Assembly: GCA_902797015.1 (NCBI GenBank)
Contig: CADBRG010000292.1
Coordinates: 1-28,373 of the forward strand
DNA: 28,373 nt
From: an uncultured Lachnospiraceae bacterium
GTDB taxonomy: Bacteria; Bacillota; Clostridia; Lachnospirales; Lachnospiraceae
Direction of reading: 5' to 3'
Part shown: one piece after another, positions 15,652 through 23,866 of the stretch
How the letters are laid out: every line of letters begins with the position of its first letter
How positions within the stretch are numbered: the first letter of the stretch is position 1
Position numbers and translations under genes: made by a program
The notes under the pieces: model-generated
The model's database searches: none
What the model saw: the letters and a program-made list of their open reading frames with translations, nothing else
What the model was told of the DNA's origin: nothing

Positions 15652-15716
15652 GGAAAGATTCCCCATGGGAAGATTCCCTTTCGGGTTTTTGTAGGTTTTA
15701 GGCCCGGAAGGATTCC
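15652..15716 (+). repeat. Three GGAA-N(2-3)-TTCC palindromes between rpmH and rnpA
   Basis: GGAAAGATTCC (15652-15662), GGAAGATTCC (15668-15677) and GGAAGGATTCC (15706-15716) are near-identical short palindromes within 65 bases of rnpA leader. CCCATGGG lies between the first two, so alternative hairpins are possible. They may be operator half-sites, RNA hairpins or chance; see findings. Confidence 0.5.
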
Positions 15717-15736
15717 ACTGACAAAAAGGAGATCAG

Positions 15737-16105
15737 ATGCGATTTTCAGAATCATTGAAAAAAAATGAAGATTTTCGCAAGGTTTACCGGAAGGGGAAAT
15801 CCTTTGGCAACCGGCAGCTTGTCTTATATGTGTTAGAGAACAGCGTTGGAATCAACCGCCTGGGTATTTCGGTCAGTAGGAAAGTAGGAAACAGTGTTGT
15901 CAGGCACCGTCTGACGAGACTGATCAGAGAAAGCTATCGTCTCCACGAAGAAGAGTTCCAGTGTGGACTGGATCTGGTGGTGATAGCGAGGACTGCAGCG
16001 AAAGATGCGACCTATCATGAGATCGAGTCCGCATTGCTGCATGTTTGCAGAAAACAGCATATCCTGAAAGAAAATAGGATGGATACCGGAAAAGAAGAAT
16101 CATGA
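15737..16105 (+). CDS. rnpA: Ribonuclease P protein component
   Basis: 122 residues, basic, and the normal size. The family signature lies at about 49-65: RKVGNSVVRHRLTRLIRE, corresponding to the RNR motif (KxGNAVxRNRxKRxxRE). The central Asn of RNR is His here. Upstream aromatic residues in FRKVYRKGKSFGNR form the leader-binding face. RnpA binds RNase P RNA and helps it cleave 5' leaders of pre-tRNA. AAAAAGGAG precedes the ATG. Its last codon and stop overlap the yidD start (ATGA at 16102-16105). Confidence 0.97.
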   Translation: MRFSESLKKNEDFRKVYRKGKSFGNRQLVLYVLENSVGINRLGISVSRKVGNSVVRHRLTRLIRESYRLHEEEFQCGLDLVVIARTAAKDATYHEIESALLHVCRKQHILKENRMDTGKEES

Positions 16106-16365
16106 AGAAGGTACTTTTAGGAATCATCAATTTTTATCAAAAGTATATCTCTCCCATGAAAACCACGAAGTGTCCCTATTTCCCGACCTGTTCCTGTTAT
16201 GGAAAGGAAGCGATAGAGATGCATGGTGCCCTCAAGGGAGGTCTTCTTGCTGCCTGGAGAATCCTTCGGTGCAATCCGATCTCAAAGGGAGGCTATGATC
16301 CGGTTCCTTTACTGAAAACAAAAGATAGTGAGTGGGCGGATGCAAAACCACAAAGTACAAAGTAA
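16102..16365 (+). CDS. yidD: Membrane protein insertion efficiency factor YidD
   Basis: 87 residues. The family core is evident: INFYQKYISPMKTTKCPYFPTC, then SCYGKEAIEMHGALKGGLLAAWRILRCNPISKGGYDPVP. Conserved cysteines (C24, C30, C32, C57) and the RxxRCNPxxxGGxDPVP segment are intact. YidD is a small membrane-associated protein that assists YidC-dependent insertion. It overlaps rnpA by four bases and precedes yidC by 30 bases, the standard context. The C-terminal tail after DPVP is short and unconserved. Confidence 0.96.
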   Translation: MKKVLLGIINFYQKYISPMKTTKCPYFPTCSCYGKEAIEMHGALKGGLLAAWRILRCNPISKGGYDPVPLLKTKDSEWADAKPQSTK

Positions 16366-16395
16366 TCTGTCGATTCACTACAGGAGGAAAATCGT

Positions 16396-17817
16396 TTGAG
16401 CGGAATTGTTTTATCAATGAACGCAGGTATCTTAAAGCCGATCGCGATCGCTTTGGGACACCTTATGGATGGGATTTATATGCTGCTTGCCAAAGCAGGC
16501 ATTACCAATGTCGCTTTGACCATCATCATTTTCACCATCGTTATCTATATGATTCTTTTGCCGCTGACCTATCAGCAGCAGAAGTTCTCCCGGATGACGA
16601 TCATCATGAATCCCGAGATCCAGAAAATTCAGAAAAAATATCAGGGCAAGCGTGACCAGGCATCTGTCAATGCCATGAATATGGAAACGCAGGAAGTCTA
16701 CAAAAAGTATGGCGTCCGCCCAACCGGAAGCTGCGTCTTTATGGCAATCCAGCTTCTGATCCTGTTCCCGCTGTATCGTGTAATCTACAACGTTCCGGGT
16801 TATGTTAACAGCGTAAAAAATACGATGTCAAACCTGGCAGATGCGATCATGGGAACATCCGGTTATGAAAATACCATAACCGATTTCTTTAATACCGTTA
16901 AAGAAGGTAACTATGTATACCGTGGAACCAGCCTGGATCTGTCTACGGCAGAGACAGCACATGATACGATTATTGATGTTATCTACAAGTGTACAGAGTC
17001 TAACTGGAGCCTGTTAGCTGACAAGTTCCCGGATCTGTCCACACTGATCACATCCACACAGGAAAGTGTCAACCAGTTTAACAACTTCCTGGGTGTAAGT
17101 ATCGTGTACTCTCCGAAAATCCTGATCCAGAACGCGATGCATGGAAACGGATCTGCGATCATCGTTTTAGTAGCGATCCTGATCCCGATCATTTCCGCAG
17201 GTACACAGTTCTTAAACATTCGTCTTTCCCAGAGCCTGAATCCGAATGCGACACAGGGAAATCAGATGGCGGCACAGATGAAGATGATGAACTACATGAT
17301 GCCGATCTACTCTCTCGTTCTCGTATTCTTCCTGCCGGTTGGTATTGGTATCTACTGGATCGCCGGTGCTCTGATCCGAAGCGTACAGCAGTTTATCATC
17401 AACAAGCGCTTCGACAAGGTCGATATGGAAGCACTGGTTAAGAAGAATCAGGCAAAGGCAGCTGCAAAGGAAAAAGAACGGATCGAGAAAAAGGGTGTTT
17501 CCGGTCAGACAATCGCAAGAAATGCTTCGATCAATACCAGAAACATTGCAGCAGATCCGAATGCAGCACGTCGTAAGACCATGGCTGAAAAGGCTGCATC
17601 CGCAGCAAATATCGATGTCGATACAACAAAACAGACTGTGAAAAAGGGAAGCCTGGCAGAAAAAGCCGGAATGGTAAAAGAGTTCAACTCCAAATCTCCG
17701 GATGAGTGGAAGCAGGCAAAGGCCGCTGCTGAAAAAGAAGCTGCAGACAAAGCCACAAATCAGTCTAAGAATAAGAATCAGTCAAAGAAGAAAAGTAAGA
17801 ACAAAAAGAAAAAGTAG
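16396..17817 (+). CDS. yidC: Membrane protein insertase YidC/Oxa1 family
   Basis: 473 residues. The start is TTG, eight bases after AGGAGG (16382-16387); the next in-frame ATG (16417) has no ribosome site. The 60KD_IMP/Oxa1 core is visible: a first core helix at 37-58 (TIIIFTIVIYMILLPLTY), a coiled cytoplasmic hairpin (about 66-105), MAIQLLILFPLYRVIYNVPG (about 113-135), and two late helices at about 250-272 and 300-345. An unusually large extracellular segment (about 135-240) and a lysine-rich tail ending NKKKK make it longer than B. subtilis SpoIIIJ. The groove arginine of Gram-positive YidC appears to be Tyr51. It inserts membrane proteins alone or with SecYEG. Confidence 0.96.
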   Translation: MSGIVLSMNAGILKPIAIALGHLMDGIYMLLAKAGITNVALTIIIFTIVIYMILLPLTYQQQKFSRMTIIMNPEIQKIQKKYQGKRDQASVNAMNMETQEVYKKYGVRPTGSCVFMAIQLLILFPLYRVIYNVPGYVNSVKNTMSNLADAIMGTSGYENTITDFFNTVKEGNYVYRGTSLDLSTAETAHDTIIDVIYKCTESNWSLLADKFPDLSTLITSTQESVNQFNNFLGVSIVYSPKILIQNAMHGNGSAIIVLVAILIPIISAGTQFLNIRLSQSLNPNATQGNQMAAQMKMMNYMMPIYSLVLVFFLPVGIGIYWIAGALIRSVQQFIINKRFDKVDMEALVKKNQAKAAAKEKERIEKKGVSGQTIARNASINTRNIAADPNAARRKTMAEKAASAANIDVDTTKQTVKKGSLAEKAGMVKEFNSKSPDEWKQAKAAAEKEAADKATNQSKNKNQSKKKSKNKKKK

Positions 17818-17829
17818 GAGTAACTGATC

Positions 17830-18654
17830 ATGGAATTTATGGAATTTTCCGGAAAGACGGTAGATGACGCCATTACTGAGGCGCTCGTGTCACTGGGAAT
17901 AACCAGTGATCAGGTCGAGTACGAAGTCATTGAAAAAGGCGGCAGCGGATTCCTGGGATTCAATGCAAAACCGGCAAAGATCCGTGCACGCAAAAAGGTA
18001 GATACTCCGGTTGAAGAAGTTGCTGAGGCTGTCAGTGAAGTGAAGGCTGAAACTACAGAGGAAGCTGCCGGTTCCGAGGCAAAAGCTGAAAAAGCAATCG
18101 GCGGTATCTTAGGAGCAGCTGCAGGTCTTGCAGGTGCTGCCAGCGAAGCAGTTGCAGAAGTATCATCTGAAGTTAAAGCTGCAAAAGAGCCGATGGATGT
18201 CAAGGCAGCAGAAGCCAAGATCAAAGAGTTCCTTTCCCAGGTATTCGGAGCGATGAACATGAACGTAGAGATCATCGTGAAAGAAGCGGAAGAAAAGGAT
18301 ATGCTCGATGTCGAACTGAAGGGTGATGACATGGGCGTACTGATCGGCAAGCGCGGTCAGACACTTGATGCACTGCAGTATCTGACCAACCTGACATTAA
18401 ACAAACATTCTGACCGGTACATTCGTGTGAAGATGGACACGGAAAACTACCGTGAAAGAAGAAAAGCAACGCTTGAGAATCTCGCAAAGAACCTTGCAAG
18501 CAAAGCAAAACGCACAGGCAAGGATGTCGAGCTTGAGCCGATGAACCCGTATGAGCGCCGGATCATCCACTATGCGCTGCAGGGTGACAAAGCAGTTGAG
18601 ACCCATAGTGTTGGCGAAGAGCCGTACAGACATGTGGTCATCACGCTGAAATAG
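17830..18654 (+). CDS. khpB: KhpB/Jag RNA-binding protein (Jag-N, KH and R3H domains)
   Basis: 274 residues. Jag-N domain 1-55 (MEFSGKTVDDAITEAL, GGSGFLGF), an Ala/Glu-rich linker (56-125), a type II KH domain with GxxG as IGKRG (172-176), and a C-terminal R3H domain with ERRIIHYAL (242-250) whose Arg and His are the name-giving residues. KhpB with KhpA binds many RNAs in Gram-positives and affects cell division and elongation. The linker contains an uncharged segment at 89-108 (AIGGILGAAAGLAGAASEAV) that could be a hydrophobic helix. It follows yidC by 12 bases in the conserved order and ends at a strong bidirectional terminator. Confidence 0.96.
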   Translation: MEFMEFSGKTVDDAITEALVSLGITSDQVEYEVIEKGGSGFLGFNAKPAKIRARKKVDTPVEEVAEAVSEVKAETTEEAAGSEAKAEKAIGGILGAAAGLAGAASEAVAEVSSEVKAAKEPMDVKAAEAKIKEFLSQVFGAMNMNVEIIVKEAEEKDMLDVELKGDDMGVLIGKRGQTLDALQYLTNLTLNKHSDRYIRVKMDTENYRERRKATLENLAKNLASKAKRTGKDVELEPMNPYERRIIHYALQGDKAVETHSVGEEPYRHVVITLK

Positions 18655-18669
18655 AACTGTTTCAAAAAA

Positions 18670-18703
18670 GATGAGCTGCCAAAAGTTGGCAGCTCATCTT
18701 TTT
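18670..18703. terminator. Bidirectional terminator between khpB and the lipoprotein gene
   Basis: A perfect 13-bp stem GATGAGCTGCCAA / TTGGCAGCTCATC with a 3-base loop is flanked by A6 on the left and T5 on the right. It serves khpB on the plus strand and the convergent lipoprotein gene on the minus strand. Confidence 0.92.
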
Positions 18704-18740
18704 GTTTGTGTATCTGTTATATATGTGAATTTACGAAAGA

Positions 18741-19502
18741 TTACTGTTTGGACATCTCAAATACAAAGTAATCATCTCCACTGGAATAGCTGACACTGAG
18801 TGTACCGTCATCATTTTCCGAGATCAGGAATGACGGATCTTCGCTCACGATATCCAGACCGAGGATAGTATCCCAGTCAAATGGTCCGATCGCTTCTCCG
18901 TTAAATGTACCGCTGACAGTCATATCTTTTTCAAATGTTAACTGAAGCGCATCATCCGGCAGATCAACCGGCTCGTCAAGGATATCTGTAACGGAAGTGG
19001 ATACCCATGTTCCAACATATGCAGCCGCTTCATCACTGATGTAGTTCGCCGGGTCGGCAGCATCTGTGCCTTCCAGCCCGAAGTGAATGGTAACGCCCAT
19101 TCCCATCATATCTTCGACAGTAATCGCGTTTTCTGAATAGGTACCGGTCATCTCTTCAGAACCGACAGAGATTGTGATCTGGTCACCTTCTACAGAGTAT
19201 TTTCCGGATCCTTTATCCGTTCCTGCGATTACTTCGACTTTATTGTTCTCCTTGAGTTCGATGGAGAAGCTCTCACCTTCGCCAAGAATCTCATCCATTC
19301 CCATCTGAACACCCATCATCTCTGCGGCAACACCGACATAGACACCGTATGGAATGCCGTTTTCATCAGCGGTTGCTTTTTCAGCAGTTGCTTCCTGATC
19401 AGCTCCGCCGCCTGAACTGCCGCCGCTGCTTCCGCAGGCAGCCAGCATAACCATCATAGATAAAGCTAAAATCATTACCAAAATGTTTCTCATACGTTTC
19501 AT
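18741..19502 (-). CDS. Secreted lipoprotein, function unknown
   Basis: 253 residues. The N terminus is a lipoprotein signal: MKRMRN, a hydrophobic core (7-20) and lipobox LAAC with Cys23, followed by a Gly/Ser spacer to about residue 35. The mature part is acidic and predicted beta-rich, with alternating strands such as GKYSVEGDQITISVG and GTYSENAITVED. A second region begins at GTWVSTS (about 164). The two halves may be diverged copies of a small beta-barrel-like domain seen in many clostridial lipoproteins (inference). It is anchored to the outer face of the membrane. GGAGGTG is seven bases before the ATG. It runs against the surrounding cluster and against the replication fork. Confidence 0.88.
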   Translation of the reverse strand: MKRMRNILVMILALSMMVMLAACGSSGGSSGGGADQEATAEKATADENGIPYGVYVGVAAEMMGVQMGMDEILGEGESFSIELKENNKVEVIAGTDKGSGKYSVEGDQITISVGSEEMTGTYSENAITVEDMMGMGVTIHFGLEGTDAADPANYISDEAAAYVGTWVSTSVTDILDEPVDLPDDALQLTFEKDMTVSGTFNGEAIGPFDWDTILGLDIVSEDPSFLISENDDGTLSVSYSSGDDYFVFEMSKQ

Positions 19503-19574
19503 TCAGAATCACCTCCATGTTAAAAAAGTTATTATGTTTCAACACAGGATGTCATGCGGTACTTCTATAATCAT

Positions 19575-19603
19575 ATTCTACATCAGAAACCAGAAGTTGT
19601 CAC
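19575..19603 (-). promoter_or_regulatory. Promoter of the lipoprotein gene
   Basis: On the minus strand GTGACA (19603-19598), a 17-bp spacer and TAGAAT (19580-19575), each 5 of 6 to consensus. The start would fall near 19568, about 65 bases before the ATG. It diverges from the mnmE promoter about 60 bases away. Confidence 0.55.
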
Positions 19604-19665
19604 AAAACTAATAGTTTACGCTTTAATTGGATAAAGTATATGTGTAATCATGTAAAAACATACAC

Positions 19666-19694
19666 TTGAGAGAAATGCATGTAAGTGCTACAAT
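19666..19694 (+). promoter_or_regulatory. Promoter of mnmE-mnmG-rsmG
   Basis: TTGAGA (19666-19671), a 17-bp spacer and TACAAT (19689-19694) form a good vegetative promoter with a leader of about 70 bases to the TTG start of mnmE. It makes the mnmE cluster independent of the rpmH promoter, as needed because the lipoprotein gene and a strong terminator intervene. Confidence 0.7.
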
Positions 19695-19771
19695 GCCAAA
19701 GAAGTTATACTGTGTCGGAAATGTATATGCATCTGACATGGAATATGGAACGAGAATAAGGAGCTTTACAT

Positions 19772-21160
19772 TTGCGGGAATTCAAGCAGACAGAGACAAT
19801 TGCGGCGATCGCGACGGCGATGGCACCATCAGGAATCGGGATTATCAGGATCAGCGGAGAAGATGCGGTATCCATTGCGGAGCAGATCTTTGATCCAAAG
19901 CAGCCGGATAAGAAGTTATCGGAGCAGAAAAGCCACACGATCCACTATGGTTATATCAAAGACGGAGATACGGTGGTCGATGAAGTGCTGCTTCTTCTGA
20001 TGCGTGCACCGAACACCTATACCAGAGAGGATACGATCGAGATCGACACGCATGGCGGTGTCCTTGTCATGCAGCGGATTTTAGAAACGGTTTTAAAATA
20101 CGGGGCGAGACCTGCGGAGCCGGGTGAATTTACCAAGCGCGCATTTTTAAACGGCCGGATCGATCTGACTCAGGCAGAGTCCGTGATCGATGTGATCCAG
20201 GCAAAAAACGACAATGCATTAAAAAGCTCTGTCAGCCAGCTGCGGGGTGTTCTTTCTGAAAAGATCCGGAAAATCCGTGAAACATTATTATACGAACTGG
20301 CATTTATCGAATCGGCGATCGACGATCCGGAGCACTACTCTCTCGATGATTATCCGCCGGTATTAAACGAAAAACTGACCTCGATCCGGAACGAATTATC
20401 TGAAATAATCAGAAAAGCGGATGACGGACGTATTTTAAAGGAAGGCATTCAGACCGTGATCGCAGGCAAGCCGAATGCCGGAAAATCTTCCTTATTAAAT
20501 GCACTGCTCGGAGAAGACCGTGCGATCGTCACAGAGATCGCGGGAACCACGCGAGATGTGCTTTCCGAACAGATCCAGCTTGATGGCATCGGCCTGCACA
20601 TTATGGATACGGCAGGCATTCATGATACGGAAGACGTGGTTGAGCAGATCGGTGTACAGAAATCAAAGGATGCCATGGAGGAAGCGGACCTTGTTTTGTT
20701 TGTTGCGGACGCGGCTTCCGGGCTGGATGAAAATGACCGCCTGATCCTCTCTGAGATCAAAGAGAAAAAAGCAATCGTTTTACTGAATAAGACCGATCTT
20801 GAGATGAAGATCGGTGTAGACGATCTGAAGGAACTGACCGATCATCCGATTCTGTCGGTTTCCATGAAAGAAAAAACAGGACTTTCCGAACTGACGGAAA
20901 CCATCCGAAACATGTTTTTCGCAGGGGAGCTTCAGTTTAACGACGAGGTCTATATTTCCAATCTGCGACAGAAGAACGCACTGATCGATGCAGAAAAAAG
21001 CATTGGTCAGGTGATGGAAAGCCTTAAAAACCAGATGCCGGAGGACTTTTTGACGATCGATATGATGGACGCTTATGAAGCGCTTGGATATATCATCGGA
21101 GAATCGGTTGAGGATGATCTGGTTGAAAAAATCTTCTCAGAATTTTGTATGGGAAAATAA
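19772..21160 (+). CDS. mnmE: tRNA modification GTPase MnmE
   Basis: 462 residues. The start is TTG, eight bases after AAGGAG (19758-19763), giving MREFKQTETIAAIATAMAPS, the expected N terminus; no ATG fits. It has an N-terminal folate-binding domain (1-120), a helical domain, and an inserted Ras-like G domain with G1 GKPNAGKS (232-239), DTAG (279-282) and NKTD (339-342). The C-terminal FCMGK motif (458-462) has catalytic-helper Cys459. With MnmG it installs the carboxymethylaminomethyl group on U34 of tRNAs reading NNA/NNG codons. The mnmG gene follows within about 40 bases. Confidence 0.97.
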   Translation: MREFKQTETIAAIATAMAPSGIGIIRISGEDAVSIAEQIFDPKQPDKKLSEQKSHTIHYGYIKDGDTVVDEVLLLLMRAPNTYTREDTIEIDTHGGVLVMQRILETVLKYGARPAEPGEFTKRAFLNGRIDLTQAESVIDVIQAKNDNALKSSVSQLRGVLSEKIRKIRETLLYELAFIESAIDDPEHYSLDDYPPVLNEKLTSIRNELSEIIRKADDGRILKEGIQTVIAGKPNAGKSSLLNALLGEDRAIVTEIAGTTRDVLSEQIQLDGIGLHIMDTAGIHDTEDVVEQIGVQKSKDAMEEADLVLFVADAASGLDENDRLILSEIKEKKAIVLLNKTDLEMKIGVDDLKELTDHPILSVSMKEKTGLSELTETIRNMFFAGELQFNDEVYISNLRQKNALIDAEKSIGQVMESLKNQMPEDFLTIDMMDAYEALGYIIGESVEDDLVEKIFSEFCMGK

Positions 21161-21202
21161 GTTTTATAGAACAGAAATGATACTTTGCATGGGGAAAGCA
21201 AT

Positions 21203-23092
21203 ATGCCAAAGATAGAAGAACATTATGATGTGGTTGTCGTAGGCGCCGGTCACGCAGGATGCGAGGCGGCGTTAGCGTGTGCCCGTATGGGTCTGGAGAC
21301 CATCATTTTTACCGTCAGCATCGAGAGCATCGCAATGATGCCCTGCAATCCGAACATCGGCGGAAGCTCTAAGGGACACATTGTCCGGGAAGTCGATGCG
21401 CTTGGCGGCGAGATGGGAATCAACATCGACCACACATTTTTACAGTCGAAAATGCTGAACCGCTCGAAAGGACCGGCGGTCCACTCTCTGCGCGCACAGG
21501 CAGACAAAGCCGCGTACAGTGCCAGAATGCGGGAAATCCTGCAGACGCAGGAGCACCTTTCCGTACGACAGGCAGAGGTTGCGGGACTTATGTGGGAGGA
21601 TACTTCAGGCAGTCGTAAGATTACCGGTATTACCACGGTCTCCGGTGCAAAATATTTCAGTAAGGCAGTGATCCTCTGTACCGGAACCTATCTGAACGCA
21701 AGATGTCTGTGCGGGGAGGTCATTGATTACACCGGTCCGAACGGCCTGCAGGCAGCAACGCATCTGACCGATTCCTTAAAAGAATGTGGTGTTACGATGC
21801 AGCGTTTCAAGACAGGAACACCGGCCAGAATGGATGGGCGGACCATCGATTTTTCCAAAATGCAGGAGCAGTTTGGTGATACGCCCATCGTACCGTTTTC
21901 CTTCACGACCGATCCGAAGGATATACAGATCGATCAGGTCAGCTGCTGGCTGACCGATACCAATGAAGAGACACATCGCGTGATCCGTGAAAACCTGGAT
22001 CGCTCTCCGATGTATTCGGGCGTGATCGAAGGAACCGGACCGCGCTACTGCCCTTCCATCGAGGATAAAGTCGTTCGTTTCGCGGACAAGAACCGTCATC
22101 AGGTATTTTTGGAGCCGGAGGGACTGCACACTACGGAAATGTATGTGGACGGAATGTCCAGTTCTCTGCCGGAAGACGTGCAGGTGGCGATGTATCGCAC
22201 CGTCCCGGGACTGGAAAATGCCAAGATCGTCAGAAATGCTTATGCGATTGAGTACGACTGCATCGATCCGCGTCAATTAAAGGCATCCCTGGAATTTAAG
22301 AATATCGAGGGACTTTTTGCGGCCGGTCAGTTCAACGGAAGCTCCGGATATGAAGAAGCAGCCGGCCAGGGTATCGTAGCCGGAATCAACGCAGCACTGA
22401 AGGTACAGGGAAAAGAGCCGATGATCCTTGACCGGTCAGAATCTTATATCGGCGTGCTGATCGATGACCTGGTTACAAAAGAAAATACCGAACCCTATCG
22501 GATGATGACATCCCGTGCGGAGTATCGTCTGCTGTTACGTCAGGACAATGCAGACTTAAGACTGACACCAAGAAGTCACGAGGCCGGCCTGATTTCTGAA
22601 GAACGCTATCAGCATGTACTTGAGAAGGAAGCGCAGATCGAAGCAGAGGTAAAGCGGATCCGAACCGTGCACTTAGGCGGATCCGAGCCGGTGCAGAAAC
22701 TGTTAGAGAGTCTGGGAAGCCAGCCATTGAATACAGGAACCGGCCTGGAAGAGCTGATCCGTCGGCCGGAGCTTGATTATGACAAGCTCGCACCACTCGA
22801 TCCGGATAGGCCGGCACTTTCTGATGAAGTGCGCGAGCAGGTCAACATCAGGATCAAATACGAAGGATACATTGAACGGCAGATGAAGCAGGTCAGACAG
22901 TTCAAGCGTCTGGAGAAGAAGCTGATTCCGGAGGACCTGGACTACATGCAGATCTCCGGCCTTCGCAATGAAGCACAGCAGAAGCTTGCCCACTACCGTC
23001 CCGCTTCCATCGGCCAGGCATCCCGAATCGCCGGCGTCTCACCGGCCGACATCTCCGTGTTGCTCGTGTATATGGAACAAATGCGGCGGTAA
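21203..23092 (+). CDS. mnmG: tRNA uridine-5-carboxymethylaminomethyl enzyme MnmG
   Basis: 629 residues from the ATG of MPKIEEHYDVVVVGAG; a six-codon-longer frame would start at TTG within the GGGGAAAG ribosome site and is unlikely. The FAD-binding dinucleotide motif GAGHAG is at 14-19. GidA signatures follow: PCNPNIGGSSKG near the N terminus and AAGQFNGSSGYEEAAGQG in the middle, with the MTSRAEYRLLLRQDNAD segment and a C-terminal helical domain that contacts MnmE. It is the flavin partner in U34 modification. Length and domain order are normal. It is cotranscribed with mnmE and rsmG. Confidence 0.97.
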   Translation: MPKIEEHYDVVVVGAGHAGCEAALACARMGLETIIFTVSIESIAMMPCNPNIGGSSKGHIVREVDALGGEMGINIDHTFLQSKMLNRSKGPAVHSLRAQADKAAYSARMREILQTQEHLSVRQAEVAGLMWEDTSGSRKITGITTVSGAKYFSKAVILCTGTYLNARCLCGEVIDYTGPNGLQAATHLTDSLKECGVTMQRFKTGTPARMDGRTIDFSKMQEQFGDTPIVPFSFTTDPKDIQIDQVSCWLTDTNEETHRVIRENLDRSPMYSGVIEGTGPRYCPSIEDKVVRFADKNRHQVFLEPEGLHTTEMYVDGMSSSLPEDVQVAMYRTVPGLENAKIVRNAYAIEYDCIDPRQLKASLEFKNIEGLFAAGQFNGSSGYEEAAGQGIVAGINAALKVQGKEPMILDRSESYIGVLIDDLVTKENTEPYRMMTSRAEYRLLLRQDNADLRLTPRSHEAGLISEERYQHVLEKEAQIEAEVKRIRTVHLGGSEPVQKLLESLGSQPLNTGTGLEELIRRPELDYDKLAPLDPDRPALSDEVREQVNIRIKYEGYIERQMKQVRQFKRLEKKLIPEDLDYMQISGLRNEAQQKLAHYRPASIGQASRIAGVSPADISVLLVYMEQMRR

Positions 23093-23124
23093 AGGGACAG
23101 TATAGAGAGAATAGGAAAGAATCA

Positions 23125-23850
23125 ATGCAGCCAAGTGATTTAAAATATTTAGAAGAAGGCCTGAAAGACTATGGCCTCTCTCTCACTGAAAAACAAAAGA
23201 ATCAGTTTGTCACCTATGGCACGATGTTGCAGGAATGGAACCAGAAGATGAACCTGACTGCAATCACGGATTCTGAAGAGATTGCTGTGAAACATTTTCT
23301 GGATAGTATCACCGGTGTCAGACTAATAGATTTTTCAAAGGTGGAAAGCATGATCGATCTTGGGACCGGAGCAGGCTTTCCCGGGATTCCTTTAAAGATC
23401 ATGTTTCCAAATATGCAGGTAACGCTTGCAGACTCATTAAACAAGAGACTCACCTTTTTAAATAGTGTTATAGAACAAATAGAACTAAAAGAGATCATAA
23501 CAGTTCATGGACGTGCAGAAGATCTGGCCAGAAACCCGGGATTTCGAGAGAATTTTGATCTTTGTGCATCTCGTGCGGTTGCAAATCTGGCAACATTATC
23601 AGAATATTGTATTCCATTTGTAAAAATCAATGGATCATTCCTCTCCTACAAGGGACCGGATGCGGAACGTGAGATAAAAGAAGCGAAAAATGCAATTGAA
23701 CGTATGGGAGGAAGATTTGAAGAGAGTGTACACTTCACTCTCCCACCCTATGAAGATGAAAGAACATTGGTTTTGATCAAAAAGGAAAAGGCAACGCCTA
23801 AGAAATATCCGCGACAGGCAGGAACACCTACGAAGAAACCAATCAAATAA
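23125..23850 (+). CDS. rsmG: 16S rRNA (guanine-N7) methyltransferase RsmG
   Basis: 241 residues with a class I SAM-dependent methyltransferase fold. The SAM-binding loop is IDLGTGAGFPGIPL (77-90). WNQKMNLTAI (38-47) and the ASRAVANLATLSEYC segment are characteristic of GidB/RsmG. It methylates N7 of the guanosine equivalent to G527 in 16S rRNA; loss gives low-level streptomycin resistance in several bacteria. The C-terminal 20 residues are a Lys/Pro-rich tail. An AGGAAAG ribosome site precedes the ATG. A parS-containing palindrome follows the stop by 17 bases. Confidence 0.97.
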   Translation: MQPSDLKYLEEGLKDYGLSLTEKQKNQFVTYGTMLQEWNQKMNLTAITDSEEIAVKHFLDSITGVRLIDFSKVESMIDLGTGAGFPGIPLKIMFPNMQVTLADSLNKRLTFLNSVIEQIELKEIITVHGRAEDLARNPGFRENFDLCASRAVANLATLSEYCIPFVKINGSFLSYKGPDAEREIKEAKNAIERMGGRFEESVHFTLPPYEDERTLVLIKKEKATPKKYPRQAGTPTKKPIK

Positions 23851-23866
23851 CAACTGATGTAAAACA

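Noticed and set aside
19666..19893. A 75-codon plus-strand frame overlapping the mnmE start
   Set aside because: It has no ribosome site, overlaps the mnmE promoter, and runs out of frame into the well-supported mnmE gene.
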